In this document: in pieces, positions 8,479 to 18,331 of the stretch
How positions within the stretch are numbered: position 1 is the stretch's first letter
Layout: every line of letters begins with the position of its first letter
Assembly: GCA_028456385.1 (NCBI GenBank)
Contig: JALNQF010000622.1
Location: 1 to 19,088, forward strand
DNA: 19,088 nt
Source: Ophiosphaerella korrae
Taxonomy: Eukaryota; Ascomycota; Dothideomycetes; Pleosporales; Phaeosphaeriaceae
Direction of reading: 5' to 3'
Translations under genes and position numbers: made by a program
The notes under the pieces: model-generated
Database searches by the model: none
What the model saw: the letters and a program-made list of their open reading frames with translations, nothing else
Told to the model about the DNA's origin: nothing

Positions 8479-8926
8479 TATAATAGAGTTACTAGAGTTA
8501 ACTACCTAATAACCTCTTTTATTATTAGTAGATTATAAAGTAATAATAAAAGCTTATATTATAATTAGAAATAGCTATAAATAATAGTTAATTTATATAC
8601 GTAATATTAAGTATTAGCGTTCTAGGTTAGAGATTAGATTACTAATACTATTCTAATAATACGTATTCTATTAACTATATATTCTTACTAATCTATTAAT
8701 TTATTACTTATATCTAGTCTTAGTAACTATAGATTATAGATTACTTAATCTATTAATCTATAATTATATTTTATCTATACACTTAATAGATTAAGAGATT
8801 ACTTACGTATCTTAGTTATAAGTAGTTTCCTAATTAAAGTTATTACTCTACTTATCTTATACTTTATTAGTAACTAAGTTAGAACTAATTAGTTCTATCT
8901 TAATTTCTCTTATTACTAACGTAATA
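8479..8926 (-). repeat. Element 2 left LTR (3' LTR by element orientation), 448 bp
   Basis: It begins TATAATAGAGTTACTAGAG and ends TTACTAACGTAATA. It aligns without net indel with 15064-15511; most differences are C/T or G/A. The ends read TA...TA where TG...CA is expected. The ends of this LTR, including the ATTAGTTCTATCTTAATTTC block near 8887-8906, are shared with element 1 LTRs; the middle is not. Confidence 0.95.
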
Positions 8927-8940
8927 CTATCTCTTCTTCT
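8927..8940 (-). promoter_or_regulatory. Polypurine tract of element 2
   Basis: The minus strand reads AGAAGAAGAGATAG immediately before the 3' LTR. It is the position and composition expected of the plus-strand primer site and matches element 1 in its last seven bases. Confidence 0.85.
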
Positions 8941-9671
8941 AAACAATTCTTTATTTTCTTACCTTAGAGCTAAAGTTATTAATTTAGTTTCTTTATTAAT
9001 ATAAAGTTCTTTATTCTCTATCTTTATACCTACTAAGTCTACTCTTTATTATATTTAATTAGTAGATTATATATTACGCTATAGTATTATAATATTTTTA
9101 TATTCTTATTTTAAGTTTATAAACCTTCTATTAGTTTATTCTTCTTTAAAATATAGTAAAGCCTATAAAGTATATATTTATACTAATACTTATTTATCTT
9201 AAAACCTATCTAGTATATTTATAGTAGAGTATAAGTTAAGAATACTTATTTATATATTTATACTTATTTGTAATAGAAAGAGCTATTAACTATACTTAAG
9301 AAAAACTATTATTATAGATTATAGAAGCTAAAAAAGAGTATAAGTAACTTTATAAAATCTCTTATTATATACTAGAGGAATATTAGTCTTAATTTCTTAA
9401 TAATTAGATATAACTATCTAATAACTAAGCCTATTTATCTTATCTTTATAAGATAAAGGCCTTAAATAATAAGAAGTCTATTAAGTAGTCTACTCTTCTA
9501 AAGTTTAAGCTTAATTTTAAGGATATAGTAAAGGCTACTCTAGCTCTTACTATATTAAGTAAGTCTAATACCTCTTTATCTATTATTAATAGTACTATTC
9601 CTCTTAGTTTACTACTAGGCACTCTTAAGAGTTTTAATTTTAGAACTCTTTTAGTTTTTTAGAGTAGTTAA
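8941..9671 (-). other. Element 2 region between chromodomain and 3' LTR
   Basis: About 730 bp corresponds to 799-1445 of element 1, with indels, notably around 9330-9420. No domain is recognisable on either strand. It contains one of the few surviving CpA on the + strand (GGCACT near 9620). Confidence 0.55.
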
Positions 9672-9792
9672 AGTTATTTTCTAGTTTCTATATATTTTTT
9701 TATAGTTACTTTTTTTAATTTATACTTATCTATTTTACTAAGTAGTAGTTCCTACTATTATAAAACTAGTATACTAAGATTTCTTTAACTTT
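9672..9792 (-). pseudogene. Chromodomain remnant of element 2 integrase
   Basis: The minus strand reads EVKEILVY, stop, FYNSRNYYLVK, stop, IS, which matches element 1 nearly residue for residue, with stops at the expected Trp positions. A final IxKLEN replaces the WEP/WEL motif. It identifies the element as a chromovirus and would have bound methylated H3. Confidence 0.83.
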
Positions 9793-9889
9793 TTATTCTT
9801 CTTATTCTCTATATATATCTACTTTATATACTAGTAGTTCTATATTCTATAGTACTATTTCTAGTAGTACTACGTAGAAAGTTACGTAT

Positions 9890-10940
9890 ATCTTTATTTT
9901 ACTTAGTAGCTTTAGTTTAAATATAACTAGCGTAACTTCTTTCTTAATTTTATATAGTCTTATCTTAATATAATCTAATTTTAAACTTAGTTATTTACTT
10001 TTTATATTTTTTCTAACTAACTATACTTTTTCTCTTTTTTTAAATTAAAGTCTTTTTTTATACTTCTTATTATAGTATTTTACTATTTAATTATATAGGA
10101 ACTCTACGTCTTATCTTAGTTAATTATATATATTTTTAAGTCTATTAGTAAGGTTTTCTTTTCTTAGAGACTAGGATTCTATATTCTTTAGTATTTAGTA
10201 TATATTAAGGTTAAATCTATAGTTTATAAAGAAAAGTAATACTTTTATTACTATATTCTTTATGCTATTATATACTAACTATACTATAGGTAGTAGCTAT
10301 ACCTAGTTATCTTAGTTATAGTTAAGGTAGTATCTTAAGTACTATTCTACTATCTAGTTTATTTATTCTAATTATTTATCTATTTATAAGTAATATATAG
10401 TAGATATTATATTTTATATTCTTAATTATACTATAATTATTCCTTATAGTTTTAATATAAACTTTACGTCTCTATCTATAATAATCTTATCTAGTAGTCT
10501 ATATTAACTAATTATAGTTTCTAGAACCTAGTATATAGTAGCTTCTATTCTACTTTTTTCTTTATATAGTCTAAAGTATAAGTACTTTATAAGTTTATTT
10601 ACTATTATTAGAATTCTATTATACTTAACTCTTAATATTAAGTCTTTAGACTTAAGTAACTTTATAATAAAGTCTATTGTAATAACTCTTTATAGTTATT
10701 CTAGTACTTCTACTAGTTATAATATTTTATATAGTCTTATAGTACTTTTATTACTAGTTATCTTACTTTTAGGATATAGTAGTCTTATAGTAATTTATCT
10801 AAAGTTTTATTAATCTCTTTATATCTATATATTAGTAGTTTATAGAATTATTATATAAATTCTTTTTATATCTTCTTTAAGATATATATCCTTTTATAAG
10901 CTTATATAAATCCTTTTTAGATCTCTAGTTTTTTTATTTC
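9890..10940 (-). pseudogene. Integrase remnant of element 2, zinc module truncated
   Basis: The DDE core is clear: VITIDFIIKLLKSKD with the first Asp at 10672-10674, IIDRDVKF with the second at 10474-10476, and VE, stop, YLRYYL with Glu at 10345-10347. All three acidic residues persist, as in element 1. The zinc module is damaged: the 40 bp that carry the Cys pair in element 1 (between CTATATAGTC at 2498-2507 and CTATATAATC at 2538-2547) are missing here, with the junction at about 10727-10736. The deletion is not a multiple of three. Confidence 0.9.
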
Positions 10941-11093
10941 TTTAAATACTTCTTATATTATTTTCTAAATCTATTTATCTAGCTTATTACTTTTTCTTTT
11001 AAGTATTATAGCTATTTTAAGTATATTTAAAACTAAATATCCTTTCTTGTTCTTAATTAGAACTATACTAGTAGTATTTACTTCTTCTTATAA

Positions 11094-11500
11094 GTCTAGT
11101 CTTCTACTAAAGGTATCTATAAATTAGTTATCTTTCTCTCTTATATATATAATTTCTAGATTAAATATTAATAGAAATTTCTACTATCTTATATAGTATT
11201 ATATTAAATCTTTATTTATTATAAATCTTATAAGATTTCTATAATCTATATAGACTTTTATCTTATATTTTACTTTTTATAAATATACTTTTTATTACTT
11301 AAATATTTATAAATTACTAGTATCTCTTTATTATATATTAGGTAGTTAAGCTTAACTAGCTTTATTTTCTTAGAGAAGTATTTAACTAAGTATTCCTTTT
11401 TAGTCTCTAGGTCTTCTTATATTAGTACTATTCTATAAACTAAGTTAGATACGTCTATTTTTACTATTACTAGTAGGTCTAGGTTATATATTCTAATAAC
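11094..11500 (-). pseudogene. RNase H remnant of element 2
   Basis: IDVSNLVYRIVL-type sequence with the first Asp at 11453-11455, the FSKKIKLVKLNY region near 11340-11380 and the LSRRLDL-like end near 11094-11117 are visible on the minus strand. The start and end motifs are in different frames, so there is an indel inside the domain that element 1 does not have. Confidence 0.83.
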
Positions 11501-11729
11501 TAGATTTTCTATAAACTTTTTCTTAATTATATTAAATACTTTATTATATTCTTTTATTTATTTAAATAGTATCTCTTTCTTTATAAGTTTTATTATAAGT
11601 TCTATATCTTTAGAATATTTTACTATTAGCTTCTTATAGAAGTTTACTAATCTATAAAATTATTATACTTCTCTTAGGTTTTTTAGTATTAGCTATTTAT
11701 TAATTAACTTAATTTTTCCTAGTTCTATA

Positions 11730-12250
11730 ATAAATCTAAGGAAATCTATTTCTTTTATATAGAATTTATATTTTTTTATTTTAAGAAATAGTTTACTTTC
11801 TACTAGTTTCTCTAGTACTTTATATATATATTATACGTATTCTTCTTCTATTTCTAAAAATATAAAGATATTATCTAAGTATATATAAATATATTTAGGT
11901 ATTTACTTAATACTATATTAATTCTTTTTTAGAAAGCTACTAGTATATTTATTAAACTAAAGAGTATAACTATATATTTAAATAGTTTATATTATATTCT
12001 AAATACTATTTTCTACTTATTACTTTCTCTAATTCTAATTTAGTAGTTAGTATTCTAGATATCTAATTTTATAAAGATCTTTACTTTTTATAGCTTATTT
12101 TATATTTTATCTATTTATAGTAAAAAGTATTAGTTTTTATTTATAACTATATTAGTTTTCTTAAAGTCTATATAGAGTTTTTTATTACTTATCTCTTTTT
12201 TATCTATAAATATAAGTCTATATACTACTAAGGATTTAGATTCTCTTATC
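11730..12250 (-). pseudogene. Reverse transcriptase remnant of element 2
   Basis: KLDI lies at 12058-12069 (first catalytic Asp kept) and YLDNIFIF at 11858-11881, again with the second Asp of YLDD changed to Asn. Downstream, ESKLFLKIKKYKFYIKEIDF and RFIIELGKIK match the thumb region. The KLDI to YLDN distance is 200 bp against 204 bp in element 1, so a net 4-bp loss near 11885-11910 puts the two motifs in different frames. Confidence 0.93.
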
Positions 12251-12489
12251 TATTTTTTTCTTATTATATTTTTAATAAATACTTATATAATCTTAGATTA
12301 TTTTTCTATTTTTCTATAAACTAAGCTCTATTCTATATTTTTATTTTCTTTTAGGTTTATCGCTAAATCCTATAGCTAATATTCTAGAAGGTAGTCTTTA
12401 GGCTCTATAAGTTACTTCTCTTATTTTTTATATTTCTTAGGAAATTCTCCTTTATAAGTACTTATATTAGCTTTTAGTATATCTATTTT

Positions 12490-12850
12490 ATAGTAGTTAA
12501 TTTTCTCTATTTTCTAGTTAATATATAGGTTAGTTATTTATAACTATAGTATACTTAAAATTATATCTTATTTATTATTAATTATTATTATATCTATAAC
12601 TATATTTTTAATTATTATTTCTTCTAGTTCTAATATAGAAAGAACTATTTTAAACCTAATAAGTTCTTAGAATAGTTTTTTTTTAATTATACTTAGTTAT
12701 TAAAAGTATTTCTTTATAGTATAACGTATTCTTTATATTTTAATAAACTTATTTAATATAAACTTTCTTATAGCTCTACTATTAATTATTAATTATACTT
12801 TTTTTCTTTAGTATATACTTATTTTTATAATATATAAGCCTCTTATACTT
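12490..12850 (-). pseudogene. Aspartic protease remnant of element 2
   Basis: NSRA at 12772-12783 is the DSGA active site with the same two changes (Asp to Asn, Gly to Arg) as element 1. A Lys/Ile/Leu-rich stretch follows, leading to the region corresponding to the DVILG motif near 12540-12580, here partly lost (KIILS-like). The position just before RT supports the call. Confidence 0.8.
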
Positions 12851-13980
12851 TCTAGCTATTCTTACTTAGGTAATTTTATAAATTATCTATTATTCTAAAG
12901 CTATAGCTCTACTTTAAGCTTATATTCTTTATATTTTAGATATTTATTATACTTATATTTATACTATAGTCCTCTTTAGACGTATTTTTTAGATAGTTTT
13001 AATCCTAGCTTTATTACTAGGTATCTTTCTTCTAGTATTATTTTCTATCCTTAGATATCTTCTACTAGAATTACTCTTATATAGTTATAACCTTTTCTTC
13101 TTATAAGCTATATACTATTATTTACTTTAGAGTTCTTATATATAATATAATTCTTATCTAGGTATAATATCTATAATACTTTAAAGTATACTAGATATTT
13201 TAGGTCTATTATTTTATTATCTCTTTCTTAGTATTTATCTTTTCTAGGTATATTTATAGTTAGAATATAGTATACTACTAGTATTTTTAGTATATAAGCT
13301 TTATTAATCTATTATATTTTTTTATAAAGAACTACTATTCTTTTTATATAAGTATTCTCTTTACTATAGCTATATATTACTTTATCTATTCTTAAAATAG
13401 TATAAACTTTATTTCTTTAGAGTTATACTCTTTCTAGTCTTTATACGCTTTTTCTATACTTATAACTAGTAAGTATTTCTAAATAAACTTCTATTATTTA
13501 CTTTTTTTTTATATCTATTATTATATAGCTATTATAGCTATATATATCTAGCTAGGTATACTCTATACTTTTTATACTTACTTCTTTTTTACTTTCTTTT
13601 AGTTTTTTAGAAGAAGCTATAGTAGTTTCTTTATTTAGTACTAGTTCTTTAGCTTAGATTAATAGAATCTAAAGTTTTTCTCTTTCTAAGTCTTCTATTA
13701 GTAGGTCTATTATATATACTATTTTTTCTAGCTATACTTTTATTATTTCTTTTATTACTACTACTCTATTCTTTTATAAAAACTATCTTACTCTCTACTT
13801 ATTAAAAAGATATATATAGTAGTTATCTTTATAATAAAATATCTAATAAAGTATTATATATTATAATTCTTTACTTCTAGCTACTTTTTCTTAAGGTTTA
13901 GCCTATACTTTTAGTACTCCTTTTTTATTTTTAGTTATTTTTAACTATATTTCTTTATTTTTCTTATAGTCTTTACTTTT
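12851..13980 (-). other. Element 2 linker between Gag knuckle and protease
   Basis: This corresponds to 4691-5818 of element 1 and aligns with it. No recognised domain. The part next to the knuckle reads KSKDYKKNKEI on the minus strand, a charged tail typical after nucleocapsid. Confidence 0.55.
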
Positions 13981-15030
13981 ATAGTCTTTTATAAAGTATT
14001 TTAGTTTTCTATATTTATAATATACTATATTCTTTTTCTTTTATAATTAGTAGTTTTTTACGTAGTAGCTTTTCTTATAATAGGTAAAGTACGTAAAGTC
14101 TTTATTTTTTTTCTTCTTCTTATTCTTATTAGTATTAAGGATTATAGAGTCTCTAATATCTTAATTTCTAGGTTAGCTACTATACTTATTTTTCTTCTAT
14201 TCTTAAAGATTATTATTAATTTATATTACTTATTACTTTAGAGCTTCTAGTATCTTAGGTTTCTCTATATAAATTATTTTATATCTAATTTTTATATTTA
14301 GTTTTTATTTAAATTATAATATTAGAGCTAATTTATTTTATTCTATATTTTATAATAGTTATTTAAACTATAATATATATTTAGAAATACTTTTATTTTA
14401 TATAAGCCTTTTAAGTTTTTTTCTACTTATTAAGTAATATCTATATCTCTAAATACTACTCTTATTTATCTAGTAAAGTATTTATAACTTCTAAAAATAA
14501 CTTTAGTTTTATTCTTTTATATTATTAGAGCGTATATTATATAGTCTATTTAGTAAGGTTTAAACTATCTTATTATATCTTCTTTAAGGTATATTCTAAT
14601 ATATATTACTTTCTTTTCTTCTATATTAAAGTATAGTACTTATATATCTATTTAGAGTTATACTAATACTATAAAAGGTTTTAGTTTCTTCTTTATTCTA
14701 TTAAACTTTTTAAAGATAAGTATCTTAGGTAGTTTTTTTATTATACTTATTTCTAGTCTTTAGGTAATTAGTTCTATTTAGTTCTAACCTTTAATAATAG
14801 CTTTAATTTATACTTTATTTTACTTTATATAGTCTTATAGTTCTTTATTCTATATTTCTAAAGTATTAATTACTATCTTTATATCTTTTTTATCTAAGAT
14901 TAAGTTATTTATATAATCTTTAATTATTTCCTATACTATACTATCTAATTTATAACTACTCTTAAGTACCTTAGTTATTTATTTAGTTAAACCTTCTACT
15001 ATTATTTTAGCTAGACTATACGCTACTTAC
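13981..15030 (-). pseudogene. Gag remnant of element 2 with two zinc knuckles
   Basis: The two knuckles are adjacent: YFTYYKKSYYVKNY at 14050-14091 and YYKYRKLKYFIKDY at 13981-14022. Both fit Cx2Cx4Hx4C with all ligands turned to Tyr. The capsid part to the right aligns with element 1 gag (for example the FRSYKYF-like block near 14470-14500). This intact spacing is the reference showing that the element 1 gag is interrupted. The start of the coding region lies somewhere near 15030, but no ATG survives to fix it. Confidence 0.88.
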
Positions 15031-15038
15031 GCTTTACT

Positions 15039-15052
15039 TCTTATAATAACTA
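15039..15052 (-). promoter_or_regulatory. Possible primer-binding site of element 2
   Basis: Leftward from the inner edge of the right LTR the minus strand reads CCTTACTAATA, then TAGTTATTATAAG. The TAG (15050-15052) occupies the same place as in element 1 and could be a former TGG. The conserved TTATTATAAG tail supports a functional site, but the tRNA cannot be named. Confidence 0.35.
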
Positions 15053-15063
15053 TATTAGTAAGG

Positions 15064-15511
15064 TATAATAGGGTTACTAGAGTTAACTACCTAATAACCT
15101 CTTTTATTATTAGTAGATTATAAAGTAATAATAAAAGCTTATATTATAATTAGTAATAACTATAAATAATAGTTAATTTATATACGTAATATTAAGAATT
15201 AGTATTCTAGGTTAGAAATTAGATTACTAATACTATTTTAATAATACGTATTCTATTAACTATATATTCCTACTAATCTATTAATTTATTACTTATATCT
15301 AGTCTTAGTAACTATAGATTATAAATTACTTAATCTATTAATCTATAATTATATTTTATCTATATACTTAATAGATTAGAAGATTACTTACGTATCCTAG
15401 TTATAAGTAGTTTCCTAATTAAAGTTATTACTTTACTTGTCTTATACTTTATTAGTAACTAAATTAGGACTAATTAGTTCTATCTCGATTTCTCTTATTA
15501 CTAACGTAATA
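15064..15511 (-). repeat. Element 2 right LTR (5' LTR by element orientation), 448 bp
   Basis: It begins TATAATAGGGTTACTAGAG, ends TTACTAACGTAATA and is the same length as its partner at 8479-8926. The differences are mostly RIP-type transitions, so the two copies were near identical when mutation began. Gag lies directly to the left, making this the 5' LTR. Confidence 0.95.
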
Positions 15512-15516
15512 TTAAG
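15512..15516. repeat. Right target site duplication of element 2 (TTAAG)
   Basis: Exact match of 8474-8478, directly after the right LTR end. Confidence 0.9.
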
Positions 15517-17092
15517 CTTACTTAAAGTTTATAAAGTTTAACTTTATTATCTATTACTACTTAAGTACTATAAACTTAGTAGATAAACTTTTTAGAAAGC
15601 TAAATTATATAGCTAAATTAATAAAATTAAAAAAGAAATATACTAAAGCTATTATAAAGCTAATATAAAAGATTTTTATAAAGATTAAAAAAACTATACT
15701 TTTTTAAGTAGCTATAGTAATATATAGCTAGAGTATAATAAAGTAAAAAGAAAAAGAAGTAGCTTTTAAAAAGTTTTAAAATAAAGAAAAAATATAACTA
15801 CTAGAACTAATAAACTTTAAAAAATATAGTAATATAAATTAAAGTAAAAAGCTATATCTAATAAATTAAAAGATAAATTAGTATAAAATAGCTTAATTTA
15901 ACTTAAAAATTAGCTAAAAAAAGTAGAAACTTTTTATAATACTTTAAGAAAAAGTAAATATACCTAGAAAGTATTATAATAACTTTTTAATAAGCTATTT
16001 TTATATAGAAAAAATTTAAAGAAGCTCTTAAAGCTTTATACCTAGAAAAAAAAAAGAAAAAAAGTAATAAAGTATTATAATACTTACTTAAAGTACTAAT
16101 AGTTAACTATAAAAAAAATACTAACTTTATAAGCTATTATAACTCCTTTTACTACTAATAAAAGCTTAAAATAAAGTTATAATAAACTTTATTATAAAAC
16201 TCTTTTTAAGTAAATTAATAGGTATAGTATATAATATAATACTTGTAATTATAAACTATTTAACTAAAATAGTCTACTATAACCTAGTATACTCTAATTA
16301 AGATAAGTAAGGCTTAGCCTAGTCCTAAATATATAAAGTAATTTAACTCTATAGTATTTTAGCTAAAGTAATCTTAAATAAAAATCTTTTAATAAATACT
16401 AAATACTAGAAAAGTATAATCTTTTATATATTACTTCTAACTAGTTAAGTAAATAAAAAGATAAAACTAAACTCTAGTATAATATTTATATTATTACTAT
16501 ATATTAAAGTAAGATAACTAAGTAAAATAGTTACTAATAGTAAAGTATATATATAATAATAGTATAAATATAACTATAAAAGTTATACTCTTTTAAGTAT
16601 ACTCTAGTATAAACTTAATAAGTTTAAACTAGTTAAAGTTAAACTAAATAATAAATAATAACTTTTTAAAAAGAAAATTAGCTATAAAAGTAATTATAAT
16701 ATAATAAAAATATAAGAAAAATATTAAACTAGCTATAAAGTACTAAAAAAAGTATACTAATAAGTAAAGAATATATATTACTTTTAAAGTAAAATACTAA
16801 ATTCTTTTATTTATATAGTATATTAAATTTATAAAACTAAAGAAAAAGCTAAATAAAAAATATTTAGAACTAAAGTATATAGGAGTTTAAATTAGCTTAA
16901 CTATATTTAAAATAAATATACTTAGATTAAAAGAAGTATACTATAAGGTAGACTTTATATAAGATAACTTAATAAAGTAGTTTTAATAATTAACTAAAAA
17001 GAGTAAATAGTAGATAAAGCTATCTAAGTAAGTACTAAGTATATATACCTAGTAGCTTACTAAGTACTAACTAAAAGTAAAAAGGTAGTTAA
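15517..17092. other. Unidentified AT-rich region, + strand A-rich
   Basis: This 1.6-kb stretch between element 2 and the hairpin near 17093 is A-rich on the + strand, whereas the + strand of the retrotransposons is T/C-rich. If it was coding, it was probably coding on the + strand. Frames on + carry only TAA/TAG stops; one around 16850-17100 reads KYLELKYIGV, stop, ISLTIFKINILRLKEVYYKV and KVDFI, which looks protein-like but matches no family I know. Part of it (15517 to about 15760) may continue the right arm of the split foldback repeat. It may be an older DNA transposon or the LTR of element 3; neither is shown. Confidence 0.4.
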
Positions 17093-17138
17093 ATATTAGT
17101 AAGTTTACGATATTAGTAAGTTATAAACTTACTAATAT
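17093..17138. repeat. Perfect 13-bp hairpin with an extra direct copy
   Basis: ATATTAGTAAGTT at 17110-17122 and its exact reverse complement at 17126-17138 are separated by ATA. A direct copy of the same 13-mer lies at 17093-17105, so three copies fall within 46 bp in direct, direct, inverted order. The words include GTAAG/CTTAC, so this is not a simple AT run. It could be a terminator-like hairpin or the inverted end structure of an element; no evidence decides. Confidence 0.8.
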
Positions 17139-17178
17139 TAGTATAAAAATAAGAGATATAAGAGATAATTTCTTTATA

Positions 17179-17193
17179 CGTCTCTTTCCTTTT
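17179..17193 (-). promoter_or_regulatory. Candidate polypurine tract of element 3
   Basis: The minus strand reads AAAAGGAAAGAGACG followed by TATAAAG. A purine run then TA (former TG) downstream of the element 3 coding remnant is what a polypurine tract and 3' LTR start would look like. No second LTR copy is in the window to confirm it, so the LTR to its left is not annotated. Confidence 0.35.
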
Positions 17194-17825
17194 AAAGAGT
17201 AAATTCCTAGAGCTTAAAAAGAACTCTAATTAACTAATAATACCTATTAAGTAGTAGTAGTAGTAGCTAAGGTTAAAGAAGTTAACTATTTTTAGAGTTA
17301 AAATTATTATTTATAGAGTATAGAGCTAAGGTTTTTACTAATTTTAGTATAAAATTAAAACTTATATAACTTCTATATATAAAATATGTTAACTATAAAC
17401 TTTTTTCTACTACTTCTACTCTATACTAATAAAATTAAACCTAAAAGTATTTGTATATAGTATAAAGGAAGGTAAAGTTAATACTACTAAGTAACTTAAT
17501 AGCGCTAGATCTCTATATAAGTACTTACTATAGATATAAGCTTTATAATAAGTAGGTTTATTAATATAGAAGACTTAGTAAGCTTAATATTTATAAGTAT
17601 TAAAAGGTAAGTAGTATAGAGTAGCTCTAGCTAGGAATTTAGTAGCTAGTTATAAATTCTATAATAGTAAACTAAACTTATATATAACTAGTTATAAGAG
17701 AGCGTAGTAGTTATAGCTATAGTAGTAGAGGTAGGCCCTAACCTAAAAAGAGTCTTATACTTACTAGCTAAATTAAACTATTTCTACTATTTTTACGCTA
17801 TAATTTAGCTTTAGCTAGTAGTAAA
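17194..17825 (-). other. Element 3 3' region, no recognised gene
   Basis: This stretch lies downstream (minus strand) of the chromodomain repeats. It is slightly less eroded than elements 1 and 2: TAGCGCTAGATC near 17502 and GTAGGCCCTAACC near 17732 survive. There is a short AGT triplet run at about 17251-17268. I recognise no domain on either strand. The word TTAATAGCGCTA is shared with the insertion in element 1 (near 6080). Confidence 0.45.
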
Positions 17826-18208
17826 GTTTTTTAATTACGCCTTAGAAGGCTTTTTTACGTCTACTAATAGCTAAAGTACTTTACTAGGTTATATCTTTAT
17901 TAAGCTCTATTTTAGGTATATAGTTAGTATTTTAAGCTTTTCTAAGTAGTTCTAGTAAAAGTTAAAAGTAGTAATTATACCTTATAAAAAGCTTTTTTAT
18001 ACCTATTAATAGTTTTAAGCTTATTTAAGTAGTTCTAGTAAGAGTTAAAAGTAGTAATTATACTTTAGAGAGGGCTTTTTTATACCTATTAGTAAGTTAA
18101 GATACTCTAATAAGTTATATCTTTATTAGAGCTCTATTTTTTAGGTATATATAGAGTTAGTAGTTTAGCTTTCTTTAAGTAGTTTTAGTAAAAGTTAAAA
18201 GTAGCTTT
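17826..18208 (-). repeat. Mosaic tandem repeat made of chromodomain-tail copies
   Basis: Three copies of an AAGTAGTTCTAGTAAAAGTT-type block (about 17931, 18013 and 18165), three of an AATTATACC...GGCTTTTTTATACCT-type block (about 17832, 17975, 18057) and two of a TTATATCTTTATTA block (about 17890 and 18115) alternate with spacings of 82 and roughly 145-150 bp. On the minus strand the first block translates as TFNFYQNYLKKAK, TFNSYQNYLNKLK and TFNFYQNYLEKLK, which is the helix that closes a chromodomain. The copies lie downstream of the one intact chromodomain. Confidence 0.8.
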
Positions 18209-18331
18209 ATATTTTATAAATTCTTTTACTAGCTCTTATATAGGTTTATTATAGCTAGTCTAGTAAACTAAGTAGTACTATCTTATATATTTTCTACGCT
18301 CTTTAAAGTATACGTCTAAGATAGCTTCTAC
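18209..18331 (-). pseudogene. Chromodomain remnant of element 3 integrase
   Basis: The minus-strand frame reads VEAILDVYFKERRKYIR, stop, YYLVY, stop, TSYNKPI, stop, ELVKEFIKY. The pattern is that of a chromodomain: VExILD strand, YLVxW strand, GYxxPTWE with Trp codons lost to stops, and the C-terminal helix continuing into ATFNFYQNY (18165-18208). It is in frame with the integrase above. Chromodomains of this kind bind H3K9-methylated nucleosomes and steer integration into silent chromatin. It could in principle be a separate chromodomain gene, but the frame continuity with integrase makes that unlikely. Confidence 0.9.

Larger units (their letters stand above)
8474..15516 (-). mobile_element. 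Element 2: complete RIP-degraded Ty3/Gypsy chromovirus
   Basis: This full-length element is read on the minus strand, parallel to element 1 and closely related along gag and pol. It has a perfect TTAAG target duplication, two 448-bp LTRs (8479-8926 and 15064-15511), a polypurine tract, and the same domain order ending in a chromodomain. Compared with element 1 it lacks the gag insertion. It has a net 4-bp loss between the KLDI and YLDN motifs of RT, another frame change inside RNase H, and a 40-bp deletion in the integrase zinc module. In-frame TAA/TAG stops are dense, so it is dead several times over. The LTR sequence differs from element 1 in its middle but shares its outer parts, so they are related subfamilies. 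Confidence 0.96.

Noticed and set aside
18209..18331. A host chromodomain protein gene (HP1-like)
   Set aside because: It is in the same frame as, and directly after, the integrase GPY/F and PVFHxSLLR-type motifs, so it is the C-terminus of a chromovirus integrase.
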